Below are positions 33,204 through 42,848 of a stretch of DNA of 64,000 nucleotides, piece after piece. Position 1 is the stretch's first letter. The number at the start of each line of letters is the position of its first letter. The stretch is from Flavobacterium sp. NRK1 (GTDB lineage: Bacteria; Bacteroidota; Bacteroidia; Flavobacteriales; Flavobacteriaceae). Location of the stretch: contig NZ_JAMXLA010000001.1 in the NCBI RefSeq assembly GCF_024054175.1, positions 410,437 to 474,436 on the forward strand, in the 5' to 3' direction. Position numbers and translations under genes: made by a program. The notes beneath the pieces were generated by a model. The model saw nothing but the letters and a program-made list of their open reading frames with translations, had not been told where the DNA came from and did not search any database.

Positions 33204-34411
33204 ATTTTTTTGTTTAAAATGTCCTCTAAATTATCCATGCATTTCTCAAGTTTAAAATATTGTTGATAATAATTAAATCCACGCTGCCCCATTACCCTTC
33301 TCTCAGTTTCACTCATATTGTACAAAATAAGTATATTTTCAACCAGTTGCATATAATTACTTGCGGAAGCAGCTAAACCACAACCAGCCTCTTTTACTAA
33401 CTCCGCACCTTCACCGTTAAGCATTGCTAAAATAGGCTTACCGGAACTCATATATGCCTGCATTTTGGCAGGAACTGTCAAATTAAAATTTAGCTCATTA
33501 CGTAATGAAACCAGTAATCCATCAGCTTCTGAAAAAAAAGAAGCCATAGCTTCGACAGGATATTTACCCAATAAAAAAACTGTCTTTTCAAGTCCATTTT
33601 GGGCAACAAATTCTTCAACATAAGGCCTGCTTCGTCCATCTCCCAGAAAAATAAATTTAATGTCAATTTTGCTTTTTAGCTCAAGAGCAGCCCCAAGAAT
33701 ACTTTCCATATCCTGTGACATGCCTATATTGCCTGCAAAAATAATTTTAAATCCAGGAGGCAAAGATGGAATAGGGTAATTTTCATTTCCACCTGAAATT
33801 ACATCTTCAGCCCAATTTGGGAAATAAACAATCTTATCGTGATAATCTCCTTTTTCCTCTATAGATTTTCTAAACCCTTTTGAACTGATTAGAATTTTAT
33901 CAGAATTATTATAAATATACTGTACAACAGCCTTAAAAAAATTTAATATGTATTTATTATTTATTCCTCCTGCGGAAGAAAGGCTTTCAGGCCATAAATC
34001 TAAAACCCAAAAATATATCGGAATTTTTTTTAATTTTTTTACAACAATAGCCGGAAAACCCTGAGTAATTGGAGATGGCTCATGAACAATGATTGCGTCA
34101 AATTTTTCTGTTAAAGCCAATTTAAGCGCTGAGAAAGATGCAAAAAATGCCCAGCTAAAATAATTAAGAAATAATCTTATTCCGCCCCCTTTGCCTCTTG
34201 GAATCAATAAAGAACGTATTACTTTTACACCATTAATATTTTGTTTCCTGTTTTTAAAAAATCCATAGCCGGTATATACCCTGCCTTCAGGATAATTAGG
34301 CAAGCCTGTTAAAACAGTGACCTCATGCCCTCTCTTTGATAATTCAAAAGCTATATCATTACTTTTAAAGTTTTCCGGAAAAAAATACTGTGTAATTAAT
34401 AATATTTTCAT
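33200..34411 (-). CDS. Glycosyltransferase family 4, WbuB-like (FucNAc transferase candidate)
   Basis: 403 aa. GT-B fold. The start (ITQYFFPENFKSNDIAFEL) and the block RGHEVTVLTGLPNYPEG, then FWVLDLWPESL, are characteristic of the WbuB group, which in E. coli O26 transfers L-FucNAc. The GT4 donor site appears in the second half (FAGNIGMSQDMES; MSSGKPILAMLNGEGAELV). The gene stands directly after fnlC, the last enzyme of UDP-L-FucNAc synthesis (1-nt gap), which supports L-FucNAc as donor. Confidence 0.85.
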   Translation of the reverse strand: MKILLITQYFFPENFKSNDIAFELSKRGHEVTVLTGLPNYPEGRVYTGYGFFKNRKQNINGVKVIRSLLIPRGKGGGIRLFLNYFSWAFFASFSALKLALTEKFDAIIVHEPSPITQGFPAIVVKKLKKIPIYFWVLDLWPESLSSAGGINNKYILNFFKAVVQYIYNNSDKILISSKGFRKSIEEKGDYHDKIVYFPNWAEDVISGGNENYPIPSLPPGFKIIFAGNIGMSQDMESILGAALELKSKIDIKFIFLGDGRSRPYVEEFVAQNGLEKTVFLLGKYPVEAMASFFSEADGLLVSLRNELNFNLTVPAKMQAYMSSGKPILAMLNGEGAELVKEAGCGLAASASNYMQLVENILILYNMSETERRVMGQRGFNYYQQYFKLEKCMDNLEDILNKKI

Positions 34412-34412
34412 T

Positions 34413-35549
34413 CTATTCTTTCCAAACAGTTTTCTTTATATAATCTACATAGCTTAAAATTATTCTAACAACCTTATCAGAAACATTTGGCATAGAATAG
34501 TCTGCAACTCGTCTGAAATTACGTTCAGAATCTACCTTTTGATATTGCAACTGGGTTAATCCCTGCATAATTCTTTCAGGATTAAGTCCTACCATCATTA
34601 CCGAAGCTTCTTCCATAGCTTCAGGCCTTTCATGTGCTTCACGTATATTAAGTGCTCTAAAGTTTAATATTGAAGATTCTTCTGAAATAGTACCACTATC
34701 AGACAGCACCGCAAAAGATTTCATTTGTAATGCATTATAATCATTAAAACCCAACGGTTTCAAAAATCTTACATTAGAATGCATTGTTATATTTTTCTTT
34801 TCAATCATATTACGGGTACGGGGATGTGTACTTACAATTACTGGATACTGATACTTTTCTGCAATCAGATTAAGACTTTCCATTAAACCTGCAAAATTTT
34901 TATCACTATTAATGTTTTCCTCACGGTGTGAAGAAACAACAAAAAACTTACCTTCTTCAAGTTCCAGTCTTTGCAGCACATCTGATGATTTTATATCAGA
35001 CAGATAATGATTAAGGACTTCAAACATTGGTGAACCGGTTTTAATAATCCTATCTGCAGGAAGTCCTTCTCTTAAAAGATATTCTCTTGCAATATCACTG
35101 TAAGTGAGGTTAATATCAGAAACATGGTCCACAATCTTACGATTAGTTTCTTCAGGAACCCTTTGGTCAAAACAACGGTTCCCCGCTTCCATATGGAAAA
35201 TAGGAATATGTCTTTTTTTAGCTGGTATAGCACATAAACAGCTATTAGTATCTCCTAAAACCAAAAAAGCATCAGGTTTTTCAGATTCAAGAACCGGATC
35301 AATTTTTATAAGAATCTGGCCTACTGTTTCAGTTGCTGTCGCCCCGGCTGCATTAAGAAAATGATCGGGCTTGCGGATACCTAAGTCTTCGAAAAATATC
35401 TGATTGAGCTCATAATCATAATTTTGACCTGTATGCACAATTATATGTTCAATAGCATCAGAAGAATCTAGGGCTGACATTACTCTTGATAATCTGATAA
35501 TTTCAGGACGGGTACCAACCACCGTCATTACTTTTAATTTTTGTTTCAT
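34413..35549 (-). CDS. fnlC: UDP-N-acetylglucosamine 2-epimerase type enzyme FnlC/WbjD
   Basis: 378 aa. Non-hydrolysing 2-epimerase fold: VVGTRPEIIRLSRVM (9-23), HTGQNYDYELNQIFFEDL, then GDTNSCL, MEAGNRCFDQRVPEE, and SDSGTISEESS. In a locus with fnlA and fnlB this is the third enzyme of UDP-L-FucNAc synthesis, making the final C2 epimerisation, rather than WecB for ManNAc. The small reordering of residues around MEAGNRCFD is the usual one for FnlC. It starts 40 nt after fnlB and ends 1 nt before the WbuB-like gene. Confidence 0.9.
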   Translation of the reverse strand: MKQKLKVMTVVGTRPEIIRLSRVMSALDSSDAIEHIIVHTGQNYDYELNQIFFEDLGIRKPDHFLNAAGATATETVGQILIKIDPVLESEKPDAFLVLGDTNSCLCAIPAKKRHIPIFHMEAGNRCFDQRVPEETNRKIVDHVSDINLTYSDIAREYLLREGLPADRIIKTGSPMFEVLNHYLSDIKSSDVLQRLELEEGKFFVVSSHREENINSDKNFAGLMESLNLIAEKYQYPVIVSTHPRTRNMIEKKNITMHSNVRFLKPLGFNDYNALQMKSFAVLSDSGTISEESSILNFRALNIREAHERPEAMEEASVMMVGLNPERIMQGLTQLQYQKVDSERNFRRVADYSMPNVSDKVVRIILSYVDYIKKTVWKE

Positions 35550-35589
35550 ATTTATTAGGCAAATAATGCCATTTTTAGATTATGATTTT

Positions 35590-36708
35590 TTAAACATTTT
35601 CAAAATAGGTATCGGGGTCATCAGGATTATAAAATTCATTAATCCAAAAATTAGTATATAATACATCCTCGCCTATATTTTTTATATTGTGTGTATACCA
35701 AACAGGCATATCAACATACGAAGGCTCATTACCATCGAGATAAAAATCTAAAACTTCATCTGTACCTATCCTTCGTAACTGAATCAAAGCAGTTCCTTTA
35801 ATAACCGCGAATCTTTCTATTTTACGCGTATGGTAGTGGTTACCCCTCGTAACACCAGGAACAGTTGTGGAAAACGAAACCTGTCCACTTACTCCAAGTC
35901 TTATAATCTCTACAAATGCACCTCTATTATCTGTATGTTGTGTGAATTTTACAGGAAAATAATTTTTAATATCCATATAACAACGATACGTATTGAAAAG
36001 ATTAAGTTCAAAAGTATTATCTATTACCGGTATTTCACCTTTATCCTGATAGATTTCTTTGTAAAACTGAATTTTTGCAAGAATTTCAGAAACTTTTGCT
36101 TCAGAAGTATGAGGTACCTGATAGATAGGAATATTTTCGCTATTTACTATCCTAGTAATAATTTCTTCAACTAATTCCCCTACATATATTAATTTTAAAT
36201 CGCCGTCAATTTGTATTTGTGGCGTTTCACCGTTAGCCACCTGATGGCAAAATGTAGCAATTACAGAATTGTAATAAGGATGACCAAATGGACCGAATAC
36301 ATTAGGAATTATCATTCCTGTGAAAACAGTATTATTTTTTGCAGCCCATTGCACTAATAACTCTCTTCCTTCTTTTTTAGATTTGCCATACAAATTATCT
36401 CTTTCCTCCTGAGAAGACGAAGACATAATTACATGTGCTTTACTAGAAGTTCGTTCAAGAGAAGCTATTAATTTTTTTACCAGCCCAATATTTACTTCAT
36501 AAATAACTTCCGGATCATTATGTCTGTTCATCGCCGCTAAATGTACAATCACATCACATTGCGAAACAAAAGCATCCATAGCTGCCTCATTGTCGAAGTA
36601 GTTCTTTTCAAAGTGTATACACTTAAATTTCTCAGGATCTGTCATAAGGGTATTGTACAAATGCGTACCCACAAACCCTGCCTGTCCTGTAATTCCTACT
36701 TTAAACAT
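35590..36708 (-). CDS. fnlB: Bifunctional reductase/cupin CapF/FnlB
   Basis: 372 aa. N-terminal SDR domain (TGQAGFVGTHL at 7-17, Tyr-x3-Lys in NLYGKSKKEG) followed by a C-terminal cupin of about 120 residues (NHYHTRKIERFAVIKG, then VDMPVWYTHNIKN). This two-domain layout is CapF of Staphylococcus capsule synthesis: the cupin epimerises at C3 and the SDR domain reduces C4 to give UDP-L-6-deoxy-TalNAc. Full length for the family. Second enzyme of UDP-L-FucNAc synthesis. Confidence 0.93.
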   Translation of the reverse strand: MFKVGITGQAGFVGTHLYNTLMTDPEKFKCIHFEKNYFDNEAAMDAFVSQCDVIVHLAAMNRHNDPEVIYEVNIGLVKKLIASLERTSSKAHVIMSSSSQEERDNLYGKSKKEGRELLVQWAAKNNTVFTGMIIPNVFGPFGHPYYNSVIATFCHQVANGETPQIQIDGDLKLIYVGELVEEIITRIVNSENIPIYQVPHTSEAKVSEILAKIQFYKEIYQDKGEIPVIDNTFELNLFNTYRCYMDIKNYFPVKFTQHTDNRGAFVEIIRLGVSGQVSFSTTVPGVTRGNHYHTRKIERFAVIKGTALIQLRRIGTDEVLDFYLDGNEPSYVDMPVWYTHNIKNIGEDVLYTNFWINEFYNPDDPDTYFENV

Positions 36709-36719
36709 TTATAAGTTTT

Positions 36720-37136
36720 TTAATTTTTAAAATGATTTATATCATATCTGTATTCATCCTGTATTTCTCCAATTTTATAATCTGCCATTACAAGTAATTT
36801 AGAGTTATCATCCAGCGCTTTTATACTACTCACATAGCCCGCAGGTATATGGAGCACTTTTAAATTATTCGAATCAAGCAAAAAAACATATGGTTTTAAT
36901 TCTTGTGAAGGATTTTGCCAGTCATCGATTTTAATCAGCTTAATCTCAAAATTTCCTGCTAATGCAGAAAACCATCGTTGCTCGATTTTATGTCCCTGCC
37001 ATCCGCGTATAAGAGAAGTATCTTTATTTTCTATAATATATATTCTTTTTACTTCAGTAGCATCAAAGGCATTATTATAACGTAAATCGCCTCTCTGATC
37101 TGAATGAATATTTCCTTCAATAATTTGGGGCTTCAT
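36720..37136 (-). CDS. WxcM/FdtA-like small cupin
   Basis: 138 aa. Single-domain cupin with the block DQRGDLRYNNAFDATEVKRI and RGWQGHKIEQRWF at about 44-56. FdtA-type 3,4-ketoisomerases carry two His here (RGxHAHK); this protein keeps only the second. It lies between fnlB and fnlA (gaps of 11 and 6 nt) and such a cupin is often found there in Bacteroidota. It may assist an isomerisation in UDP-FucNAc synthesis, act on another keto sugar of the locus, or be a non-catalytic helper. Function not established. Confidence 0.7.
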   Translation of the reverse strand: MKPQIIEGNIHSDQRGDLRYNNAFDATEVKRIYIIENKDTSLIRGWQGHKIEQRWFSALAGNFEIKLIKIDDWQNPSQELKPYVFLLDSNNLKVLHIPAGYVSSIKALDDNSKLLVMADYKIGEIQDEYRYDINHFKN

Positions 37137-37142
37137 ATCAAA

Positions 37143-38180
37143 TTATCCAGGATATTGCATTATATCTTCACCTAAAACTTCTTTACGTATAAGCGGCAGT
37201 TTTAGTAGTAGTTTTTTCATACCTTCAACCCCTTGCTGTTCTGTATTATGAGAATGGTAATCTTCAATAAGAGAAATATCTTTCTCTCCTTCTGAAAAAT
37301 ATTGAGCATAATTTAAGTCACGATTATCAGCAGGAATACGATAAAAATCTCCCATATCCTCTGCTTTGATCATTTCTTCCCTTGTACAAAGCGTTTCATA
37401 AAGTTTTTCTCCATGTCTGGTTCCTATTACTTTAACAGGATTATCTGCATTACAAAGCTCTTTTAGGGCTTGCGCTAAATCGCCAATTGTTCCGGCCGGT
37501 GCTTTATTAACAAATAAATCGCCCTGATTGCCATTTTCAAATGCGAAAAGAACAAGTTCAACAGCTTCATCCAGAGACATTAAAAATCTTGTCATATTAG
37601 GATCTGTAATGGTTAATTCATTACCTTCTTTTATTTGTTTTAAAAACAAAGGAATGACTGATCCTCTGGAAGCCATAACATTACCATATCTGGTAAGGCA
37701 AACAGTAGTCTTATCATTTGAGATTGCACGGGATGCTGCAACTGCAACTTTTTCCATTAATGCTTTAGATATACCCATTGCATTTATAGGATAAGCTGCC
37801 TTATCAGTACTTAGACATATAACTTTAGTTACATTATTTACAACAGCAGCATCAATAACATTCTGTGTTCCAAAAACATTCGTTTTAGTTGCCTCTAAAG
37901 GAAAAAATTCACATGATGGCACTTGTTTAAGCGCTGCAGCGTGAAAAACATAATCAACCCCATGCATAGCTTTTTCAACACTGTGAAAATCGCGGACATC
38001 TCCAATATAAAATTTTAATTTATCGCTTTTAAGCTGATTACGCATATCATCCTGCTTTTTCTCGTCACGTGAAAAAATACGTATTTCCTTAAAGTGATCC
38101 GTATTAAGGAAACGATGCAGAACCGCATGACCAAAAGAGCCTGTTCCCCCTGTTATGAGTAATGTTTTATTTTTCAACAT
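37143..38180 (-). CDS. fnlA: UDP-GlcNAc 4,6-dehydratase/5-epimerase FnlA/CapE
   Basis: 345 aa. Soluble SDR of the FlaA1 group: TGGTGSFGHAVL (10-21), the KKQDDMRNQ block, HAAALKQVPSCEFFP, and MxxxK catalytic pair in NAMGISKALMEKV. The CapE/FnlA branch also epimerises C5, giving the L-sugar 4-keto intermediate. First enzyme of UDP-L-FucNAc synthesis. It stands 1 nt downstream of a GT2 gene and marks the boundary between the conserved sugar genes and the AT-rich transferase segment. Confidence 0.93.
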   Translation of the reverse strand: MLKNKTLLITGGTGSFGHAVLHRFLNTDHFKEIRIFSRDEKKQDDMRNQLKSDKLKFYIGDVRDFHSVEKAMHGVDYVFHAAALKQVPSCEFFPLEATKTNVFGTQNVIDAAVVNNVTKVICLSTDKAAYPINAMGISKALMEKVAVAASRAISNDKTTVCLTRYGNVMASRGSVIPLFLKQIKEGNELTITDPNMTRFLMSLDEAVELVLFAFENGNQGDLFVNKAPAGTIGDLAQALKELCNADNPVKVIGTRHGEKLYETLCTREEMIKAEDMGDFYRIPADNRDLNYAQYFSEGEKDISLIEDYHSHNTEQQGVEGMKKLLLKLPLIRKEVLGEDIMQYPG

Positions 38181-38181
38181 G

Positions 38182-39042
38182 TTAATATAAGTTATATTTA
38201 TTTTTATAATTTTCTAAAAATTTTAAATCTGATTCTGAAATTTTGACTGTATTATTTATATCTCTGTATGCTACACTTTTTAAATATATAGAAGGAAAGA
38301 TAAGAAGAATTCTCAGTGCTATCTTCTTTAGAATAAGCCCTATATTAATGATAAATTTTTCTTTTAATGATAGGTTTATAATCTTTTGTTTAAATATTCT
38401 CTTTATGCTTATCATATGACTATCATGCATAAATATTGATTTTCTTAAATTAATCTCCCTATCTTCGAAATACAGCATCAATATTTTATCTGAATAAAAT
38501 CCTTTAAAATTATTAGAAAGAGTTACCATAGGCAATAGATCTTCGCCAGCCCTCATAGTTTCATCATATCCAACATTGGTAGACTTTTTAAAAGCTAAGG
38601 TGGGATGTACGAATGATTTATAAAGTTTATTCTTGTAAAAGCTTCTTACTCCTTTTATTTCAAAATTATTGCGTACGACTAGCGCACATGATGCAAAAAA
38701 ATCATAATTCTCAACTACCAAAGAGTTATAAATTAAATACAATCTTTCCGGAAGATATAAATCATCTATATCCCAAATAACAACAATATCAGTATTACAG
38801 TTTTTTAAACCTAAATTTCTTGCATATCCTCTGCCCATATTTATTTCATAAGAAATAATTTTAATTCGTGGGTCATCTATTGCGTTTAAAATCTCTAAAG
38901 AATTATCAGAAGAGCCATCATCTACAACTATCCATTCCCAATCAGTAAATAACTGATTAGAAAGACAATCATAACTTCTTGTAATATAATCACTACAATT
39001 ATATGTAGGTGAAAGTACTGATAGGATGGGCTTTCTATTCAT
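38182..39042 (-). CDS. Glycosyltransferase family 2
   Basis: 286 aa. GT-A fold with SPTYNCSDYI, VDDGSSDNS (about 40-48), a DxD-type WDIDD (about 90-94) and the acceptor-site AGEDLLP. The C-terminal 60 residues contain one hydrophobic stretch (RILLIFPSIYLKSV). Sugar specificity cannot be read from the sequence. It abuts the next glycosyltransferase gene without a gap and belongs to the AT-rich, O-unit-specific segment. Confidence 0.9.
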   Translation of the reverse strand: MNRKPILSVLSPTYNCSDYITRSYDCLSNQLFTDWEWIVVDDGSSDNSLEILNAIDDPRIKIISYEINMGRGYARNLGLKNCNTDIVVIWDIDDLYLPERLYLIYNSLVVENYDFFASCALVVRNNFEIKGVRSFYKNKLYKSFVHPTLAFKKSTNVGYDETMRAGEDLLPMVTLSNNFKGFYSDKILMLYFEDREINLRKSIFMHDSHMISIKRIFKQKIINLSLKEKFIINIGLILKKIALRILLIFPSIYLKSVAYRDINNTVKISESDLKFLENYKNKYNLY

Positions 39043-40302
39043 CTATTTTAACATATTATAATATCTTGTAGATACGTTTTTTATATTGTATTGTTCTAAA
39101 ATTTCAATAATGCAATTTTGTAATGCATTGTCATCGACTATATTTTCATTTCTTATAAACTCAATTAATTTATCATAAATATAATCTTTATCAATATCAT
39201 CTCTGAACACATTAAAATTTAGAGGATATTGCTGAAGAATATTTAATGAACTATCATTATTTATACTACATATATTAATAATCTTATGTTTTGACTGAAT
39301 ATAATCCAGTAATTTGCTAGGTTCTTGATAAGGATTATTATTACCTATATTTATCAAAACATCTGCATTAAATATCTCTTCCATCGCAACTTTTTTTGAT
39401 ACCAAACCATGTAGAAATAACTTATTTTTAAGTTCAGTATATTCTTCAAAAATATTTTGACATGAAATCATATTTCCATAAAAATGGAATTCAAAATTAT
39501 TGTCAGGATATTTTTTATTTAATCTTGAAAAAAAAGACAATGCTAAATCTGGTCTTCTAACATTAAGATTAAGAGTACCAATAAAAACAAATTTAAAATT
39601 ATATTTGATAGTATTTTCAACAACTAAAGGTACTGGCACATAAATATTAGGATTAATAACAATCTTAGAATCAAAATCGTCAAAACACTTAATATATTTA
39701 TTTTTAACATTACTAGTCAAAACTGAAATGCTATTTGCCTTTTTAAAAACTTTTCTTTCTATATAGCGATTTAATAAGCCATAAATTTTATAATTATTAA
39801 CTGCTTTGGAATAACAGAAAGGATCAATTGTATCAGCTATCCAGTTAAAATCATTTTTCATCCTTAAAGAATATGCTATTAAATGATCTGTAAAAGGCCA
39901 AGACACAGAGATGACATTTGAAATTTTATATTTATCTATTATTTTCTGAGCTAAGTGTCTCCCTGAAAAAAACCATAAAAAAGCAAAATCTGGCCAATAT
40001 AATTTTGATAAAATATACTTATTTATAAAATGTAATAATTTTAATTTAGTTTTTTTTATATCGGTTACACTATTAGTAGAATTCTGATTTTTAACCTTTA
40101 AGCTCGCACTCATTGGTGTTCTGTGAATATGAATATCATCTATCACTTCATATTCAGATTCAAAATTTCTTGAAGGTGTAACCACATGAATTTCGCAATT
40201 ATACTCTTTTTGCCAATAATCTAAAACGTTTTGCCACCGGTAAGTATTAGGACTTATATATGGAACAAAATCATAAGTTATAATTAAAATTTTTTTTTTC
40301 AT
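39043..40302 (-). CDS. Glycosyltransferase, GT4-like
   Basis: 419 aa. GT-B fold with N-terminal ITYDFVPYISPNTYRW, which is common in bacterial GT4 proteins, then a donor domain (VFIGTLNLNVRRPDLALSFF; FHFYGNM; LLDYIQSKHKIINIC). The usual E-x7-E donor motif is degenerate (EPSKLLDYI). The specificity is unknown. The start codon shares one base with the stop codon of wzy, a TAATG overlap, so the two are translationally coupled. Confidence 0.8.
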   Translation of the reverse strand: MKKKILIITYDFVPYISPNTYRWQNVLDYWQKEYNCEIHVVTPSRNFESEYEVIDDIHIHRTPMSASLKVKNQNSTNSVTDIKKTKLKLLHFINKYILSKLYWPDFAFLWFFSGRHLAQKIIDKYKISNVISVSWPFTDHLIAYSLRMKNDFNWIADTIDPFCYSKAVNNYKIYGLLNRYIERKVFKKANSISVLTSNVKNKYIKCFDDFDSKIVINPNIYVPVPLVVENTIKYNFKFVFIGTLNLNVRRPDLALSFFSRLNKKYPDNNFEFHFYGNMISCQNIFEEYTELKNKLFLHGLVSKKVAMEEIFNADVLINIGNNNPYQEPSKLLDYIQSKHKIINICSINNDSSLNILQQYPLNFNVFRDDIDKDYIYDKLIEFIRNENIVDDNALQNCIIEILEQYNIKNVSTRYYNMLK

Positions 40303-41504
40303 TACTGAATTTCATTATATGAATTACGAAATCTATTATTAATATTAAGTCCATAAAATAAAAGTATGGAAAACAAAATTGAGTACCGCAAATCTTCATT
40401 ACTAAACATTAACAAGAAAACTAATAAAGTACCTAACCGAACTACAATATTGGAAGAAAATATTTTAGTAAGTCTTAAAAAACCAGTTACCACTGCTGTA
40501 AACATAAAAATACCATATGTTGCTAAAATATTGAAAAGAGTATTTGTAGAAAGGCCGTCGGCTCTCATAGAGTACCCATATAGCATTCTGGAATGATTTA
40601 AATAGTTTTCATTATAAGAGGATAAGCCAACGCCGAAAAAAGGCGATTGCAAAAAAATTGACCATGGAACTTGAACTGAAGCATATCTGGCCATAGCACT
40701 CTCATGATTTTCTGAAGCAGAATCAAATTTGTTTAAGGTAGCTTGAAATAATTCATAATTAAAAGATACATATAAACCTATTACAACAAATAATAGAGTA
40801 ATATAAAAAAAGGATTTAAAATTTCTGTTTTTTAGAGTATATAATAACATTATAATAGAACATATGAGAAATCCAGCAGTAGATAAAGTTGTAAGTAAAG
40901 TTATTACATATATAAAAAGATATTTTTTATTTGGTATATTTTTATATAAAAGTTCTACCAAAATACCAATATTTATAAAAATCATAAAAACACCTGGTTC
41001 TCGAAATATTCCCGTATTCCTACCCGTATTTAAATAATGACTGTAAAAAATTAAGTTAATGTACTCTGTTCCTTCACTATTTGATAATACCGGAAAGTAA
41101 TAAAGTAAACCTGGATTGATTACAAACAGTAAAAACAAACAAACACATGATATACATAAGTAGTACAAAAACTCATTATATATCTTCATAAGTAATGCTA
41201 AATCTACCCTGCTTGCTACAACATATCCAAACATTAAAGCTAGAAGTTGTACAACATATCCTAGCGAAAAATCAAAATTATATATTATTGTTAATAAAAT
41301 AAATATAGTCAAAGTTACTATCCATACTTTCCACTTAAGAGGAGAAAATAAAGGTTTATATTTTAAAGAAAAATATATCATAAAAAAGATATAGATTGCC
41401 TGAATGATTCCCAATAAAAAATTATTAGCAGCGGCAAATGTAATTGCATCAATGTTTATATAGAAAATTAAAAACACTATAATATAAACTATCTTATGCC
41501 TCAT
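40302..41504 (-). CDS. wzy: O-antigen polymerase Wzy
   Basis: 400 aa with about 11-12 hydrophobic segments and few conserved residues, as is normal for Wzy. A larger loop in the second half (about 245-300) contains the ligase/polymerase-type pattern: a polar stretch, then SPFFGVGLSSYNENYLNHS. FREPGVFMIFINIGI is also typical for polymerases. It would join lipid-linked repeat units in the periplasm. The nearest polymerase candidate in the locus; no WaaL ligase is seen. Codon use is extremely AT-rich. Confidence 0.85.
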   Translation of the reverse strand: MRHKIVYIIVFLIFYINIDAITFAAANNFLLGIIQAIYIFFMIYFSLKYKPLFSPLKWKVWIVTLTIFILLTIIYNFDFSLGYVVQLLALMFGYVVASRVDLALLMKIYNEFLYYLCISCVCLFLLFVINPGLLYYFPVLSNSEGTEYINLIFYSHYLNTGRNTGIFREPGVFMIFINIGILVELLYKNIPNKKYLFIYVITLLTTLSTAGFLICSIIMLLYTLKNRNFKSFFYITLLFVVIGLYVSFNYELFQATLNKFDSASENHESAMARYASVQVPWSIFLQSPFFGVGLSSYNENYLNHSRMLYGYSMRADGLSTNTLFNILATYGIFMFTAVVTGFLRLTKIFSSNIVVRLGTLLVFLLMFSNEDLRYSILFSILLFYGLNINNRFRNSYNEIQ

Positions 41505-41643
41505 CCAATTATATCTTATTTTTTAAACATTTATACATATTATGCTTATTATGACGCTATTTGTTATAATTAACCCTAGCCAATCGTTGATAAATCCTCA
41601 TCATTTGTTCTAAATTCAAAATCTTATTATGTCTTTAACATAA

Positions 41644-42840
41644 TTAATAAAATTCATGTAACAATTCATTAATGATAAATGTAATGCTTCTTTGTTTTTT
41701 TCTTAAAACAGAATAAGTTTCATAACTTCCAAACACTAAATTATCGTACAACTCTCTAGGCATTTTTGCCATTTGATTTATCTGGTATGCCAATGACTGA
41801 GAATTTCCATTGAGAAAAGTAAGACCATTATTCTCATTAACAAATTCTGCCATTCCCACAACATCAGATGCTATGACTGGAACTTTTAATGAAAATGCTT
41901 CTAAAATAGGTAAGGCCGCATGAGGTTTTGAAAAAGGGCAAATTAAAGCAATACTTTTTTTATAAAAATAAAATACATTATCTGTCATTCCTATATCTAT
42001 AATTTTATCAGAGGCATTAAGTTTTATTTTCAAGTCTTTAATTCTATTAAAGTATGGATCAAATATTCTTCTTAAGAGTTGCTTAATAAAATTAGAGCTA
42101 TAAATTACTTTACCGCCAAGAAAAAAAATTTTAATATTTTCATCAATAAAAGGTAATGAATTAACTAATTGTTCAAATCCTTTAATTCTATATTCACCAC
42201 CTAAATAGATAAAGTATTTAGTATTATTATCAATTAAAATGTCCAATTTTTCATCCCTTCTATTTAAAACAACCGGATCATAAATTATTTCTGTTTTATA
42301 AAACAAGTTAACTCTATTAGCATTATCTTTTGTTATTGCTACTATTTGATCACAATTTTTTTTTATTGTATTTCTTATAATATTATATCTAATTTTAGTT
42401 TTACCATAAGAAAGTGGCTCCCTTACATGAATAAGAGTTTTAATATTAAGTTTTTTTGCTGCATATGCCCAATCAGATAAAAAAGTAGAATTTAAGTAAA
42501 TTAAATCTTTATTTTTACTGAATAATCTCAACTCCTTCACAGAGAAATAATATTTACTTAGTAAAAATGTTATTAATGATTTTAAATTTAATAATCCTTC
42601 AATAACATTAAAATAACTTGCATCACTATGCACAAACAGCGAATAGTGCTTTTTATAAAATTTACTTTTTGAAACAATTACTTTTATGCCTTTATCTTTT
42701 AAATAATCAACAGCTACACTATCAAAAACTGCAAATACTTCAACTTCAAATTTTTCTTTAAGTTCATCAATGATACCTAATAACGCAATTAAACCCCCTC
42801 CTAAACCTGTTCCATGATGTATTATTAAAATTTTTTTCAT
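41644..42840 (-). CDS. Glycosyltransferase family 4
   Basis: 398 aa. GT-B protein starting ILIIHHGTGLGGGLIALLG, a Gly-rich loop for nucleotide-sugar or acceptor binding, then HVREPLSYGKTKI; donor domain with FIYLGGEYRIKGFEQLV and the E-x7-E region HAALPILEAFSLKVPVIAS. Donor sugar unknown. The 139-bp gap between this gene and wzy contains no gene and no clear -7 element. Confidence 0.88.
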   Translation of the reverse strand: MKKILIIHHGTGLGGGLIALLGIIDELKEKFEVEVFAVFDSVAVDYLKDKGIKVIVSKSKFYKKHYSLFVHSDASYFNVIEGLLNLKSLITFLLSKYYFSVKELRLFSKNKDLIYLNSTFLSDWAYAAKKLNIKTLIHVREPLSYGKTKIRYNIIRNTIKKNCDQIVAITKDNANRVNLFYKTEIIYDPVVLNRRDEKLDILIDNNTKYFIYLGGEYRIKGFEQLVNSLPFIDENIKIFFLGGKVIYSSNFIKQLLRRIFDPYFNRIKDLKIKLNASDKIIDIGMTDNVFYFYKKSIALICPFSKPHAALPILEAFSLKVPVIASDVVGMAEFVNENNGLTFLNGNSQSLAYQINQMAKMPRELYDNLVFGSYETYSVLRKKQRSITFIINELLHEFY

Positions 42841-42848
42841 GCCTAAGC

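Noticed and set aside
41505..41643. The 139-bp gap between wzy and a GT4 gene as a promoter or remnant gene.
   Set aside because: I find no TAnnTTTG element on the minus strand and no coding potential; nothing can be supported here.
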